A DNA stretch of 64,000 nt, taken from contig CANQGM010000008.1 in NCBI GenBank assembly GCA_947623205.1, positions 25,278-89,277 of the forward strand. The letters run 5' to 3'. Positions 44,297 to 53,674 of the stretch are shown here, in pieces (within the stretch, counting starts at the first letter, position 1; every line of letters begins with the position of its first letter). The DNA is from an uncultured Clostridia bacterium. Its GTDB lineage: Bacteria; Bacillota; Clostridia; Oscillospirales; Acutalibacteraceae. Under the pieces are notes generated by a model that was not told the origin of the DNA, ran no database searches, and saw only the letters and a program-made list of their open reading frames with translations. The position numbers were made by a program, and so were the translations under genes.

Positions 44297-45949
44297 TCAT
44301 TCGGATGATTTTAAAATTACCGTTGACTGTGCAGGCAGTATAATACTCCCGTCATTTATTGCAATATGCGTATCTGCGTCTGCTGTAACCAAATCCGCAC
44401 GGACCTCGGCATTTTTGATCATATCGTCGGTAATTTTCAGATTTTTACTTTCTTCTGAGCTGAAATTATGAATTATCAGGAGAGTTGAGCCCTTATATTC
44501 TGTGTAAAAAGCTCCGATTTTGGCGTCGTCAAAACTCTGGGTACCCGTGATTTTGCCGCGGGCAATTTCCGGATTTTGATTTTTTATTTTAATAATTCTG
44601 CGATAAAAATTCAGAAGTGAATTTTTGTCGTTAAGCTGCTGCTTAACTCCGCCGTGGGCAGGCACGTCATGCTCGTCGCCTATTCCGTTTACATAAATAT
44701 CGGGCATATTGTCGCTGTCAAAAATCATTGGGGTACGGAAAGCAGCGTCGTTTGTTGTGTTGGGAGCCTTTATGCCGATCTCCTCGCCGTAATAAATATA
44801 AGGGTTGCCGGGGAACAGCATATAAACGGACGCCGCAAACTTTTGATAACTCAGCCCCTTTGGTTCAAGCGAATTGGCAATTCTGCACTGGTCGTGATTT
44901 GACAAAAACAATGCGTTGATTTGATTTTTATTGCTTTCTCTCATTTTATTATCATAATTCATAACTTTTCTTACGGTTGACGAACCGCTTTGGGTAAACA
45001 GGTTGCTGATAATTGTTCCTGACGACTGTGAAAACTTAAATGCAAAAAGGCTGTCGATCCCCGATTTGTATAATTCTTCAATATCCGAGTCGTCAGTCCA
45101 ATCCTCGCCAACCATATATACGTCGGGATCAATATCCTTGCAGGCTGAATAGAACCAGCTCAGAAATTCCTTGCCGTCCGTACTTTTGTTGGTGTAATAT
45201 TTACACGCGTCAAGTCTAAAACCGTCAACGCCTCTGTTAAGCCAGAATCCGGCAATTTTTTTAAATTCTGCTCTTGTTTTGTCCGAATTTAAATTCCATT
45301 CCGGCATATCGGGAGAAAAGTTTGCCTCGCAGGCGTAGCCGTTTGACAGCAAATTGTATTGCGTATCTTCATCAAAATATGAAGTCTGATGAATTTCAAA
45401 ATATTCTGCATTACCGTCAAGTTTATTTTGTTCTACATCTTCAACAGCCTTTTCATAGAGGGGATTCTTAGATGAAATATGATTTAATACAAGGTCTATT
45501 ATAAGCTTTATACCGCGTTTATGACACTCCGATACAAGGGTATCAAAGTCTTTAAGGGTGCCGAAGTCGGGGTCAATATCGTAATAATTTTCAACGTCAT
45601 ATTTATGGTACGATTTTGAGGGCATTATGGGGGTAAGCCATATGCCGTCAATTCCGAGGTCATCGCCTGTGTTGGGGTCACCGTCGTTCAGATAATCAAG
45701 CTGAGATATTATTCCCTTTAAATCTCCGGTCTGGTCTCCGTTAGAATCACAGAATGAATTTACAAAAATTTCATAAAAATTGCGGTATTTATCGGTTGAT
45801 GCATTTGCCTTTATATTTTCAATTGGGTCTGCCGTATTTTCAGTTGATGAAGTTGGTTCTGAAGCAGAAGTACTATTGCTGCCGCAGCCTGAGAAAATAC
45901 CGCAAAACAGAATTGAAACAAGCAATAACAGAGGGACTGTTCTTTTCAT
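44297..45949 (-). CDS. Exported GH13 alpha-amylase-family lipoprotein
   Basis: 550 aa. Lipoprotein signal (LLLLVSILFCGIFSGC, lipobox cysteine) and a Ser/Thr-rich linker lead into a GH13 catalytic domain: FCDSNGDQTGDLKGI, LIIDLVLNHIS, GFRLDACKYY (nucleophile), YMVGEDWTDD (acid/base) and FLSNHDQCR. Probably degrades starch or maltodextrin at the cell surface and feeds the adjacent MalEFG importer. The start at 45949 has AAGGAGG; the frame to 45997 includes a terminator hairpin and is rejected. Confidence 0.92.
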   Translation of the reverse strand: MKRTVPLLLLVSILFCGIFSGCGSNSTSASEPTSSTENTADPIENIKANASTDKYRNFYEIFVNSFCDSNGDQTGDLKGIISQLDYLNDGDPNTGDDLGIDGIWLTPIMPSKSYHKYDVENYYDIDPDFGTLKDFDTLVSECHKRGIKLIIDLVLNHISSKNPLYEKAVEDVEQNKLDGNAEYFEIHQTSYFDEDTQYNLLSNGYACEANFSPDMPEWNLNSDKTRAEFKKIAGFWLNRGVDGFRLDACKYYTNKSTDGKEFLSWFYSACKDIDPDVYMVGEDWTDDSDIEELYKSGIDSLFAFKFSQSSGTIISNLFTQSGSSTVRKVMNYDNKMRESNKNQINALFLSNHDQCRIANSLEPKGLSYQKFAASVYMLFPGNPYIYYGEEIGIKAPNTTNDAAFRTPMIFDSDNMPDIYVNGIGDEHDVPAHGGVKQQLNDKNSLLNFYRRIIKIKNQNPEIARGKITGTQSFDDAKIGAFYTEYKGSTLLIIHNFSSEESKNLKITDDMIKNAEVRADLVTADADTHIAINDGSIILPAQSTVILKSSE

Positions 45950-45966
45950 ATTTTCCTCCTTATTAA

Positions 45967-45996
45967 AAACGGGCGGCAGCCAATGACTGCCACCCA
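45967..45996 (-). terminator. Intergenic terminator between malG and the amylase gene
   Basis: Stem GGGCGGCAG / CTGCCACCC (45971-45979 and 45987-45995), followed on the - strand by GTTTTTAAT. It may reduce read-through from malG into the lipoprotein gene. Confidence 0.75.
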
Positions 45997-46012
45997 TATG
46001 AGTTTTATTTTA

Positions 46013-46879
46013 TTAACCCTTTACGCCGCCGGCTGTTACACCTTCAACATAATACTTCTGCATTTTTAGGAAGAGAAGTGTAATGGGGATCGCAACAACC
46101 ACCGAACCGGCAAGGAACTGACGGTAGTACTGCGTTTTAAATGTAGCATCCGTCATCAATTGCAGACCTATGGCGACCGTATAACCGTCACGGTTATCGC
46201 CCATAATGATTTTTGCAAGAATAAAGTCTGTCCATGGACCTATAAATGACGTAAGCACTGTGTAAACAACAATCGGCTTTGACATAGGTAGAATAATTTT
46301 CCAGAAAATCTGGTTTTTCGTTGCGCCGTCAATCGTAGCGGCCTCGTCAAGAGCTCTGGGTATAGTATCAAAGAAGCCCTTTGAAATCTGAAATCCCAAA
46401 CCTGCGCCGGCGCTGTAACAAATTACAAGAGCAACAAGTGTTTTGGTAAGTCCCATAGCTTTTAAGAGATAATAAATAGCAATCATTGTCATAAAGCCCG
46501 GGAACATACCGAGGATCATGCCTACATTGATAAACTTTTTACGGGATTTAAATCTGAGACGGCTGAATGCATAGCTGACCATAAGTACGGAAATTGTAGA
46601 AATTACACAGCTGAAGCAGGCAACAATAAATGTGTTTAAAAACCATCTTGGGTAGTTCAGCGAGGCATTGCCGCCTACGCCCGAAAACAAGTCAATGTAA
46701 TTTTGAAATGACCATTTTCTCGGAATAAGATACTGATAACCAACACCGCCTACATCGCCGTTAAAAGAGTGCATTAAAAGATATACAAAAGGTGATACCC
46801 AAATAATTCCCATAACAATAAGGAAGAGATAAATAAAACCGTTTGCGAGGTGTCGTTTAAATTTATAGCTCTTTATCAT
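46013..46879 (-). CDS. malG: Maltose-type ABC transporter permease (MalG-like)
   Basis: 288 aa, six membrane segments, with the EAA loop RALDEAATIDGATKNQIFWK that contacts the ATPase, and the C-terminal ending typical of MalG (KYYVEGVTAGGVKG). Works with MalF and the binding protein to import maltodextrins. It overlaps malF by 4 nt. No MsmK/MalK ATPase gene is in the window, so a shared ATPase encoded elsewhere is probable. Confidence 0.9.
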   Translation of the reverse strand: MIKSYKFKRHLANGFIYLFLIVMGIIWVSPFVYLLMHSFNGDVGGVGYQYLIPRKWSFQNYIDLFSGVGGNASLNYPRWFLNTFIVACFSCVISTISVLMVSYAFSRLRFKSRKKFINVGMILGMFPGFMTMIAIYYLLKAMGLTKTLVALVICYSAGAGLGFQISKGFFDTIPRALDEAATIDGATKNQIFWKIILPMSKPIVVYTVLTSFIGPWTDFILAKIIMGDNRDGYTVAIGLQLMTDATFKTQYYRQFLAGSVVVAIPITLLFLKMQKYYVEGVTAGGVKG

Positions 46880-48372
46880 GAGAACGCCTCCTCATCCTTC
46901 ATTGACTTAGAATTGTTAAATATAATCAGCGACAGCGTTGCGCAGACTATAAACACAAGAATACCTATTGCCGCGGCAAGGTTGTAGTCCTGTTTATCCA
47001 TCGTAAGTTTAAACAGCCAGGTTACAAGCAAATCGGTATATCCCGCCTGATAAAATTTATGTGTAGTGGGAGCGCCGTTTGACAAAAGATAAATTACGTT
47101 AAAGTTGTTTATGTTGCCGACAAACTGTGTAATCAGCTGAGGAGTTGTTACAAAAACCATATACGGAAGTGTAATTTTAGTAAATGTTTTTACGGGACCG
47201 GCTCCGTCAATTCTCGCCGATTCATATAAATCTTCAGGGATATTCATAAGAATACCGGACATTGATAAGATAGTATAAGGAATACCAACCCAGCAGTTGA
47301 CTACACACACAGTTACACGCGCCAACAAAGGAGAAGCGTTAAAAAACTGAATTTCAACATTTTGACCGGTAATGTAAGACAATAGAATGTTTATTGCGCC
47401 GTTTGACTGAAGCATTTGGTTCATTAAAAGAAGTGATACAAACTGAGGAACGGCAATTGTAATTACAAAAAGTGTTCTCCATAAAGCTTTTAGTCTAATG
47501 CCCTTTTTATTAATCATAAGGGCAAAAATCATACCGAGTATGTAGTTTGAAAATGTTGCAATAACCGCCCAAACAAGCGTCCATTCCGTAAGTTCAATAA
47601 ATGTTCTTGCACGTGTTGAATTATTTACAACGTCAAACAGAGATGCAAAGTTATCAAGACCTACCCAGGTAAACAGCGTTCCCGGGGGCATATGCTGGTA
47701 ATCGTAGCTTGTAAATGCAATTAAAATCATAAATATGAGAGGCAAAATATTAAATATACCAATCATAAGTACAGGGAAAGACATAAGTGTAATATGATAC
47801 TTACCGTCCATAAAATCTTTTATGTCAGTTTTAAGTGAAGTAGGCTTTTTACCCTCTGCTCTTAACAGCTGCATTTTATAAGCGTCTTTGGTATTTACAA
47901 TGTATATGGCAAAAACAACAATTGTAATTACAATTGTAAGAACAGAGTAAAGTAAAATCAACATTGAGTTGTCGCCATAAACGATTTTTTCAAAAATTCC
48001 GTCAGGCTCTGTGTGCTTTGGAATTGTACCCAATGTTGTGAAATCCTTCAAATAGGTCCAGCCAAAGAATACCATATAGAGTATATAAAGAACCTCAACA
48101 AGAAAGAAAAGAATACCTTTGTAGTATTTACCTTTTGAAAAGTCTCCTACGCCAAAAATGAGGTAGGATAATTTTGTAGCCCAGTCACCCTTTACAAATG
48201 TTGTACCGTAATTGTAAAAGCCTTTGCCTATGCCAACAAAAAATTTTACAATACCTCTTCCTATTGCTTTGAAAAAATTTGCAACGGCATGAGGAACATT
48301 ACTGATGAATTTTTTGAAATTAAAGGCAAATCTCTGAAAGGGATTGAGCTGTCTGTATTCAACGTATGTCAT
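46876..48372 (-). CDS. malF: Maltose-type ABC transporter permease (MalF-like) with N-terminal extension
   Basis: 498 aa. The first about 190 residues are an extra N-terminal region with amphipathic and hydrophobic helices (FLVEVLYILYMVFFGWTYL); the permease core follows, with six segments and the EAA loop EDLYESARIDGAGPVKTFTK. This long form is common in Clostridia MalF proteins. The start at 48372 has AAGGAGAG; the ATG at 48399 is less likely. It lies 228 nt after malE behind a stable stem-loop. Confidence 0.9.
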   Translation of the reverse strand: MTYVEYRQLNPFQRFAFNFKKFISNVPHAVANFFKAIGRGIVKFFVGIGKGFYNYGTTFVKGDWATKLSYLIFGVGDFSKGKYYKGILFFLVEVLYILYMVFFGWTYLKDFTTLGTIPKHTEPDGIFEKIVYGDNSMLILLYSVLTIVITIVVFAIYIVNTKDAYKMQLLRAEGKKPTSLKTDIKDFMDGKYHITLMSFPVLMIGIFNILPLIFMILIAFTSYDYQHMPPGTLFTWVGLDNFASLFDVVNNSTRARTFIELTEWTLVWAVIATFSNYILGMIFALMINKKGIRLKALWRTLFVITIAVPQFVSLLLMNQMLQSNGAINILLSYITGQNVEIQFFNASPLLARVTVCVVNCWVGIPYTILSMSGILMNIPEDLYESARIDGAGPVKTFTKITLPYMVFVTTPQLITQFVGNINNFNVIYLLSNGAPTTHKFYQAGYTDLLVTWLFKLTMDKQDYNLAAAIGILVFIVCATLSLIIFNNSKSMKDEEAFS

Positions 48373-48539
48373 ATATGCTCTCCTTAAATATGTCTGCAAG
48401 TCTCTCTAAAATACAAAACGCCAAACAAATAATATCCTTGCGTTATCCATGCGTTAAGTAATAGACATTATTCGTTTGGTGTATGTAAATACCGACAGTA
48501 ATTACCTTTGATAACGTAAACTTTATTTATGCTTATCAT

Positions 48540-48565
48540 AGGCACTCCGCAATTGCGGAGTGCCT
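48540..48565. terminator. Stem-loop between malE and malF
   Basis: Perfect 11-bp stem AGGCACTCCGC / GCGGAGTGCCT with an AATT loop and no U run. It probably stabilises the malE transcript or attenuates read-through, so that binding protein exceeds permeases. Confidence 0.7.
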
Positions 48566-48599
48566 GAGATAAAACTGAAAGTTATAATTTCAAAAACAG

Positions 48600-49913
48600 T
48601 TATTCATCACGAATATTAGCAATTGTTGAGTCAAGAAGTTTTTTAATAGCGTCTGTGTCATCGGGTTTAAACTCTTCAGCAATGATTTTATTGCCAAGAT
48701 TCTTCATAGGATCCCAGAAAGTGGAAGACATATTAACCTGTGCAACTGCGTTTTTGCTCTGTTCATTAATTGCTGTAAGCATATCGTTTTGTGTTACAAC
48801 ATCCTCGCCATTAACAGTTGAGTTTGTCGGACCCCATCCAATTTCTGTTGCTCTTTGTCTCTGGCATTCTTCACCCGACAGATAGTAAGCAAGAATCTGT
48901 GAAGAACGCGGGAATTTTGAAGAACCGTTTACACCGAGTGACTTGTATCCGAACATTGAAATTGAAGTTACATCTTTTCCGTCAATATTAATTGTCGGGA
49001 GCTTAGCAACGCCCAAGTTATCGCCCAAAGCTTTTTCATTTACAACTGCATTCCATGTACCGTCGATACCCGCACCGCATTTTCCGCTTGAAAATCCTGA
49101 AGATATGTTGGCAACATCAAGAGAAGTAAATGTACCTTTGTAATCTTTGAAAAGTTTACCGAAAGCGGCAAGTGTTTTAACTGCGGTGTCTTCATCATAA
49201 TCAGTAAATTTCTGAATGTCGTTGTCTTCTCCCTCAAGGCCGTCAAGTTTAACGCCGCCCGTGAATGTGAAAATACATGAATAGAAGCCGTTGCCAGCGT
49301 CCATTATAAACTGTTTGCCTGCATCTTTACAAGCCTTAAGAACACCTTCAAATGTCTTAGCCTGGTCGTCCGATACAACTCTCTTGTCATAAACAAGAAT
49401 GTAACCGTTTGTTGTTTCGGGATAGCAATATAGTTTATTGTCAATTATACCTGCGTTTAATGACTCTTCGGTATTAGCTGCGGTAACTTGATCTGCATAT
49501 GCGCACTTTGCAATAACGCCTGCATTTACAAGTTTGTTAAGCTGGTCGCTGCAAAAACCGAATACATCGGCAGAAGCGTCTGGGTCGTTCATCATCTGAG
49601 TAGCGGCGGTATCTTCACCCTGTGCAACAATTGTAATTTCAATTTTTTTGTCAGGATAAAGTTCCTTAAATGCCTCGCACTGCTGCTTTGTTATTTTAAC
49701 AGCTGCGTCGGGAGCCCATACCTTAAGAGTGATATTGTCCTCATCGCCAAAGTCCGCTACATCAACAACGCCGTTTTTACCCGTTGATTCGCTTGTTTTT
49801 GTTTCTCCGTTAGAATTTCCTTTGTCTGCGGTTGAGCCGCCAGAACCTGCGCAGCCGGTAAGTGCTGCAGTTGTCATCATGCCTGCCAAAAGAATGGCAA
49901 GAATTTTTTTCAT
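48600..49913 (-). CDS. malE: Maltose/maltodextrin-type solute-binding lipoprotein
   Basis: 437 aa. Lipoprotein signal ILAILLAGMMTTAALTGC with the cysteine at about residue 21, then a Gly/Ser/Thr linker and a cluster B (MalE-type) binding protein fold (LKVWAPDAAVKITKQQCEAF, FGFCSDQLNKLVNAGVIA, GAGIDGTWNAVV). Captures the sugar for MalFG. It is the first gene of the malE-F-G-amylase unit with its own promoter 100 nt upstream. Exact ligand is inferred from the two GH13 neighbours. Confidence 0.92.
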   Translation of the reverse strand: MKKILAILLAGMMTTAALTGCAGSGGSTADKGNSNGETKTSESTGKNGVVDVADFGDEDNITLKVWAPDAAVKITKQQCEAFKELYPDKKIEITIVAQGEDTAATQMMNDPDASADVFGFCSDQLNKLVNAGVIAKCAYADQVTAANTEESLNAGIIDNKLYCYPETTNGYILVYDKRVVSDDQAKTFEGVLKACKDAGKQFIMDAGNGFYSCIFTFTGGVKLDGLEGEDNDIQKFTDYDEDTAVKTLAAFGKLFKDYKGTFTSLDVANISSGFSSGKCGAGIDGTWNAVVNEKALGDNLGVAKLPTINIDGKDVTSISMFGYKSLGVNGSSKFPRSSQILAYYLSGEECQRQRATEIGWGPTNSTVNGEDVVTQNDMLTAINEQSKNAVAQVNMSSTFWDPMKNLGNKIIAEEFKPDDTDAIKKLLDSTIANIRDE

Positions 49914-50012
49914 AAAAAAGCCCTCTTTCTAAGAATAAAATTATTTTGTTATTCCTTTGTGGATAAATTATGCGAACCGAATTGCATATAATGCTCACTG
50001 TTCACTATATAA

Positions 50013-50041
50013 ATAATACCAAAAAATACTTTTGATTTCAA
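50013..50041 (-). promoter_or_regulatory. malE promoter
   Basis: On the - strand TTGAAA (complement of 50036-50041), 17 nt, TATTAT (complement of 50013-50018). Confidence 0.55.
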
Positions 50042-50351
50042 CTACCTTTGAACTTTTTATCTATAGTGTTAATTTTTTAAAAATATTTTGTGCAAAGTGC
50101 CCTATAAAAATTGGGTGAATTTGTTTTTTGCATATTTTAAGTAAAGGATATTTATGAAATTTTACTAATTTATTATTGTGTAATTTGCTGAATCGCAAAA
50201 TTTCAACGTATTTTTATTTTCTAAAATCTACAAAAACTTACGTTAAAAAAGTTTGTGACAAGATATTTTTCAAAATTTTTTAGTGTATTTTCACCAATTT
50301 ATTATTTGCAAGACATTTATACCGCATATTGGATATTTTTTCGTCAATAAG

Positions 50352-50380
50352 TTGTAATGCAAATTTAATCTTGGTATAAT
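50352..50380 (+). promoter_or_regulatory. murE promoter
   Basis: TTGTAA (50352-50357), 17 nt, TATAAT (50375-50380), about 48 nt before the chosen start. Confidence 0.6.
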
Positions 50381-50428
50381 TAATATATATAATATTACGA
50401 AATAGATAAGTTGCAGGGGTGTATGAAT

Positions 50429-51898
50429 ATGAAACTTAAAAGTATGCTCATAAATATTAATTATAAAGTTTTATCAGACGGCGACCCGGAAATAAACGAC
50501 ATTGTTTATGATTCCCGCAAGGTGACGCGCGGCACAGCGTTTGTCTGCCTAAAAGGTTATACGTCCGACGGACATAAATATGCTGAAAATGCGGTTAAAA
50601 ACGGTGCCGCCGCACTCATTACAAGTGATGAGCTCGATTTTGACGTTCCCGAAAATATTGTTGTAATAAAAACATCAGACACACGTCTTGCCCTCGCCCT
50701 AATGAGCGTTGAGTTTTTCGGGCATCCCGCAGAGGAACTGAAAACTGTTGCCATAACGGGAACAAAGGGCAAAACGACCACGGCGGCTATGGTTGCCCAA
50801 ATTTTTGAAAATGCCGGAATCAAAACGGGAACAATAGGAACTCTCGGCATTTTGTATGACGGCAAAACCGTTAAGACCGATAATACTACCCCCGAATCAT
50901 ATGAAATTCAAAAGGCTATGCGAAATATGGTTAACGCCGGCTGCAAAGCAATGGTAATTGAGGCGTCGTCAATCGGCTTAAAACACAGCAGACTTGCGGG
51001 AATTACATTTGACGTTGGAGTATTTACGAATTTTTCCGACGACCATATAGGCGGTGTTGAGCACAAGGATCTGGCAGAATATCTTTTCTGCAAAAGTATA
51101 TTATTCCGTCAGTGCAAATATGCTGCCGCTAATATTGATGATGAAAAATGGAGAGAAATAACGAAGGACGCAAACGGAGACGTGCTGACCTTCGGATTTT
51201 CAGAAAATGCCGCAATAAAAGCCGAAAACGAGCACCTTATTTCAGACGGCGGTTTTATAGGCGTTCACTTTGAGACAAAGGGTCTGAAAAATCTTTCTAT
51301 CGACGTAGGCATCCCCGGAAAATTTAATGTTTATAATGCACTTTCGGCAATTGCCGCCGTATCGTTTTTTAATGTTGACGACAAGGCAATTGTCAGCGGA
51401 TTAAAAGCAGCTAAAGTAAAAGGCAGAGTTGAGCCGGTGAAAGTTCCGGGCAACTATACGCTATTAATAGATTATGCACACAATGCACTTTCAATGGAAA
51501 ACGTGCTTACGACCCTGCGTCAATACAATCCTAACCGGCTTATCACAATGTTCGGAGCAGGCGGAAACCGCCCGAAAGTTCGCAGATATGAAATGGGAGA
51601 GGTTTCGGGAAGGCTGTCAGACTTATCGGTAATTACCGAAGATAATTCCCGATTTGAAGATGTTATGGACATTATTGAGGACATAAAAGTGGGAATCGGC
51701 AAAACCAACGGAAAATATTTTGTTGTACCAAACCGCAAAGATGCAATAAGATTTTGTATTCAAAATGCACAGGACGGCGATATTATTGTTCTTGCAGGAA
51801 AAGGTCACGAGGATTATCAGGAAATAAAAGGCGTTAAGCACCATATGGATGAACGTGAGCTGATTTCTGAAATTTTGGCTGAAAAACAGAACCGGTAA
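50429..51898 (+). CDS. murE: UDP-N-acetylmuramoyl-tripeptide synthetase
   Basis: Adds the third residue of the peptidoglycan stem peptide. 489 aa Mur ligase: N-terminal UDP-binding domain (DIVYDSRKVTRGTAFVCLKG), ATP loop ITGTKGKTTTAAMVAQ, TTPESYEIQ and VIEASSIGLKHSR in the central domain, and VKGRVEPV and LIDYAHN in the C-terminal domain. The amino-acid specificity loop reads EDNSRFED rather than the usual meso-DAP DNPR. The start at 50429 has AGGGGTG; alternatives at 50411 (TTG) and 50423 exist. Apparently a lone mur gene. Confidence 0.93.
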   Translation: MKLKSMLININYKVLSDGDPEINDIVYDSRKVTRGTAFVCLKGYTSDGHKYAENAVKNGAAALITSDELDFDVPENIVVIKTSDTRLALALMSVEFFGHPAEELKTVAITGTKGKTTTAAMVAQIFENAGIKTGTIGTLGILYDGKTVKTDNTTPESYEIQKAMRNMVNAGCKAMVIEASSIGLKHSRLAGITFDVGVFTNFSDDHIGGVEHKDLAEYLFCKSILFRQCKYAAANIDDEKWREITKDANGDVLTFGFSENAAIKAENEHLISDGGFIGVHFETKGLKNLSIDVGIPGKFNVYNALSAIAAVSFFNVDDKAIVSGLKAAKVKGRVEPVKVPGNYTLLIDYAHNALSMENVLTTLRQYNPNRLITMFGAGGNRPKVRRYEMGEVSGRLSDLSVITEDNSRFEDVMDIIEDIKVGIGKTNGKYFVVPNRKDAIRFCIQNAQDGDIIVLAGKGHEDYQEIKGVKHHMDERELISEILAEKQNR

Positions 51899-51907
51899 AT
51901 TTAAAAC

Positions 51908-51930
51908 AGGGTGACCGAGCAGGTCACCCT
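51908..51930. terminator. Terminator between murE and pncB
   Basis: 9-bp stem AGGGTGACC / GGTCACCCT with short A/T runs, between convergent genes. Confidence 0.75.
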
Positions 51931-51934
51931 AAAA

Positions 51935-53377
51935 TTATATTCCGTATATATTTAAAAGAATATTTTTAATGTCGTACAGTTTTTTTGACAGATCCACATA
52001 ATAGGTATGAGGATTTTCAAAGCGTTTTACTTCATCCCAAAGCAGACTGATTTGTTCCTTGCAATAAACGGCAATTTCATTTATCGGCGGAGAATCATAC
52101 ACACACTTGCCGTTTTTAAACACGGGAACAAGCAGTTCTTTTGCAGTAAAATTTGTAAGTGTTTTTGTTTTCCAAGAAGCGTTCGAATCAAAAATTGTAT
52201 GCTCTTTGCCGTCGTCTATAATCTCATCATAAACACACAGTTCATCGGCAAGCGCCTTTCCGCTGTCATTGTCATAAAAGCGATAAACCTTTTTAAAATG
52301 CGGATTTGTTATTTTTGCCGTATTTTCGCTCACCTTAATTTTAGGCACGATTTCTCCGCTTTCATTTTCAACGGCAACAAGCTTATACACTCCGCCGAAT
52401 ACGGGTGAGCTTTCAGATGTTATAAGACGCTCTCCCACACCGAAAATGTCAATGCACGCACCCTGCATCATCAAATCGCGTATAAGATATTCGTCAAGCG
52501 AATTTGAAGCCGTGATTTTACAGTTTTCAAGCCCTGCTTCATCAAGCATTTTTCTTGCTTTTTTGGAAAGATAAGATATATCGCCCGAATCAAGGCGGAT
52601 AGTAAGTTTTTTCTTCCCCTTAGGAACGAGCACCTCTTTAAACACCTTTATTGCATTGGGAATGCCGCTTTTTAATGTGTTGTAGGTGTCTACGAGCAAA
52701 GTAGGGTCATCGGGATAAATTTCACAGTATGTTTTAAACGCGTCATACTCGCTGTCAAACATCTGAACCCATGAGTGGGCCATCGTGCCGCCCGCAGGAA
52801 CTCCGTAAAGTTCATCTGTAAGAGTGCAGGATGTTCCTTTGCATCCGCCTATAAACGCGGCTCTTGCGCCGTCAACCGCGCCGCTTGCGCCCTGAGCGCG
52901 GCGTGAACCAAACTCAATTACCGCCTTGCCCTGCGCCGCGCGGACAATTCTGTTTGCCTTAGTTGCAATGAGAGTTTGATGGTTAAGCGTAAGCAGCAGG
53001 AAGGTTTCAATCAACTGAGCCTCTATTGCAGGCGCTTTCACGGTGAGAATCGGCTCATTTGGAAATATTGGAGTACCCTCTGGAACAGCATAAATATCGC
53101 CGCTGAATTTAAAATTTTGAAGATATTTAAGAAAATTTTCATCAAAAATATTTTTACTTTTTATATATTCAATGTCTTGTTCATCGAAATGCAGATTTTT
53201 AATATAATCAATTACCTGTTCAAGACCTGCTGCAATTGCAAAACCTCCGTTGTCGGGAACCTTGCGGAAGAAAACGTCAAAATATACAACCTTTTTATAG
53301 AATCCGTTTTTATAATATCCGTTTGACATTGTAAGCTCATAAAAATCACAAAGCATTGAGAGATTAGCGTTAGTCAT
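51935..53377 (-). CDS. pncB: Nicotinate phosphoribosyltransferase
   Basis: Converts nicotinate and PRPP to nicotinate mononucleotide in NAD salvage. 480 aa: LCDFYELTMSNGYYKNGFY at the start, LLTLNHQTLIATKANR, EFGSRRAQGASGAVDGARAA, AHSWVQMFDSE and TIRLDSGDISYLSKKAR. This matches the longer PncB subfamily of Firmicutes. It is divergent from a zinc-ribbon plus nicotinamidase operon, which makes its substrate nicotinate. Confidence 0.95.
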   Translation of the reverse strand: MTNANLSMLCDFYELTMSNGYYKNGFYKKVVYFDVFFRKVPDNGGFAIAAGLEQVIDYIKNLHFDEQDIEYIKSKNIFDENFLKYLQNFKFSGDIYAVPEGTPIFPNEPILTVKAPAIEAQLIETFLLLTLNHQTLIATKANRIVRAAQGKAVIEFGSRRAQGASGAVDGARAAFIGGCKGTSCTLTDELYGVPAGGTMAHSWVQMFDSEYDAFKTYCEIYPDDPTLLVDTYNTLKSGIPNAIKVFKEVLVPKGKKKLTIRLDSGDISYLSKKARKMLDEAGLENCKITASNSLDEYLIRDLMMQGACIDIFGVGERLITSESSPVFGGVYKLVAVENESGEIVPKIKVSENTAKITNPHFKKVYRFYDNDSGKALADELCVYDEIIDDGKEHTIFDSNASWKTKTLTNFTAKELLVPVFKNGKCVYDSPPINEIAVYCKEQISLLWDEVKRFENPHTYYVDLSKKLYDIKNILLNIYGI

Positions 53378-53459
53378 ATTATTCCTCCAAAAGTATTCCG
53401 TCGTGTAATCATATATTATATAGTTTAGTCTTTTTTTATCCGTTTGTAAATAAAAAATG

Positions 53460-53487
53460 TTTACAATAACCTGTTAATCATTATAAT
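53460..53487 (+). promoter_or_regulatory. Promoter of the zinc-ribbon/nicotinamidase operon
   Basis: TTTACA (53460-53465), 16 nt, TATAAT (53482-53487). Confidence 0.5.
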
Positions 53488-53508
53488 AATATAAACGGAG
53501 GTATTATT

Positions 53509-53673
53509 ATGATTTCAAATAATTATAAATTATGCCCATTTTGTGAAAGTTCGATGATGTTGATTAATAGCGACAAAGAAAACGAGGAGTCGTATCTTGA
53601 GTGTACAACCTGCGGTCTTAAATTTCTACTTGAGGGTTTTGAAGAAAAACCCATTGAAATAAAGGAAAACTGA
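53509..53673 (+). CDS. Small zinc-ribbon protein
   Basis: 54 aa: MISNNYKLCPFCESSMM at the start, CTTCGLKF in the middle, ending EIKEN. The two CxxC knuckles 24 residues apart form a probable zinc ribbon. Preceded by CGGAGG at good spacing, and its stop is directly followed by the nicotinamidase start (ATG at 53675), so it is almost certainly translated and co-expressed. Function unknown. Confidence 0.75.
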   Translation: MISNNYKLCPFCESSMMLINSDKENEESYLECTTCGLKFLLEGFEEKPIEIKEN

Positions 53674-53674
53674 T

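Larger units (their letters stand above)
49914..50428. other. Divergent intergenic region between malE and murE
   Basis: 515 nt, very AT-rich. It holds the malE promoter (50013-50041, - strand) and the murE promoter (50352-50380, + strand). The 300 nt between them show no ORF, clear operator or RNA motif that I can identify. Confidence 0.6.
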
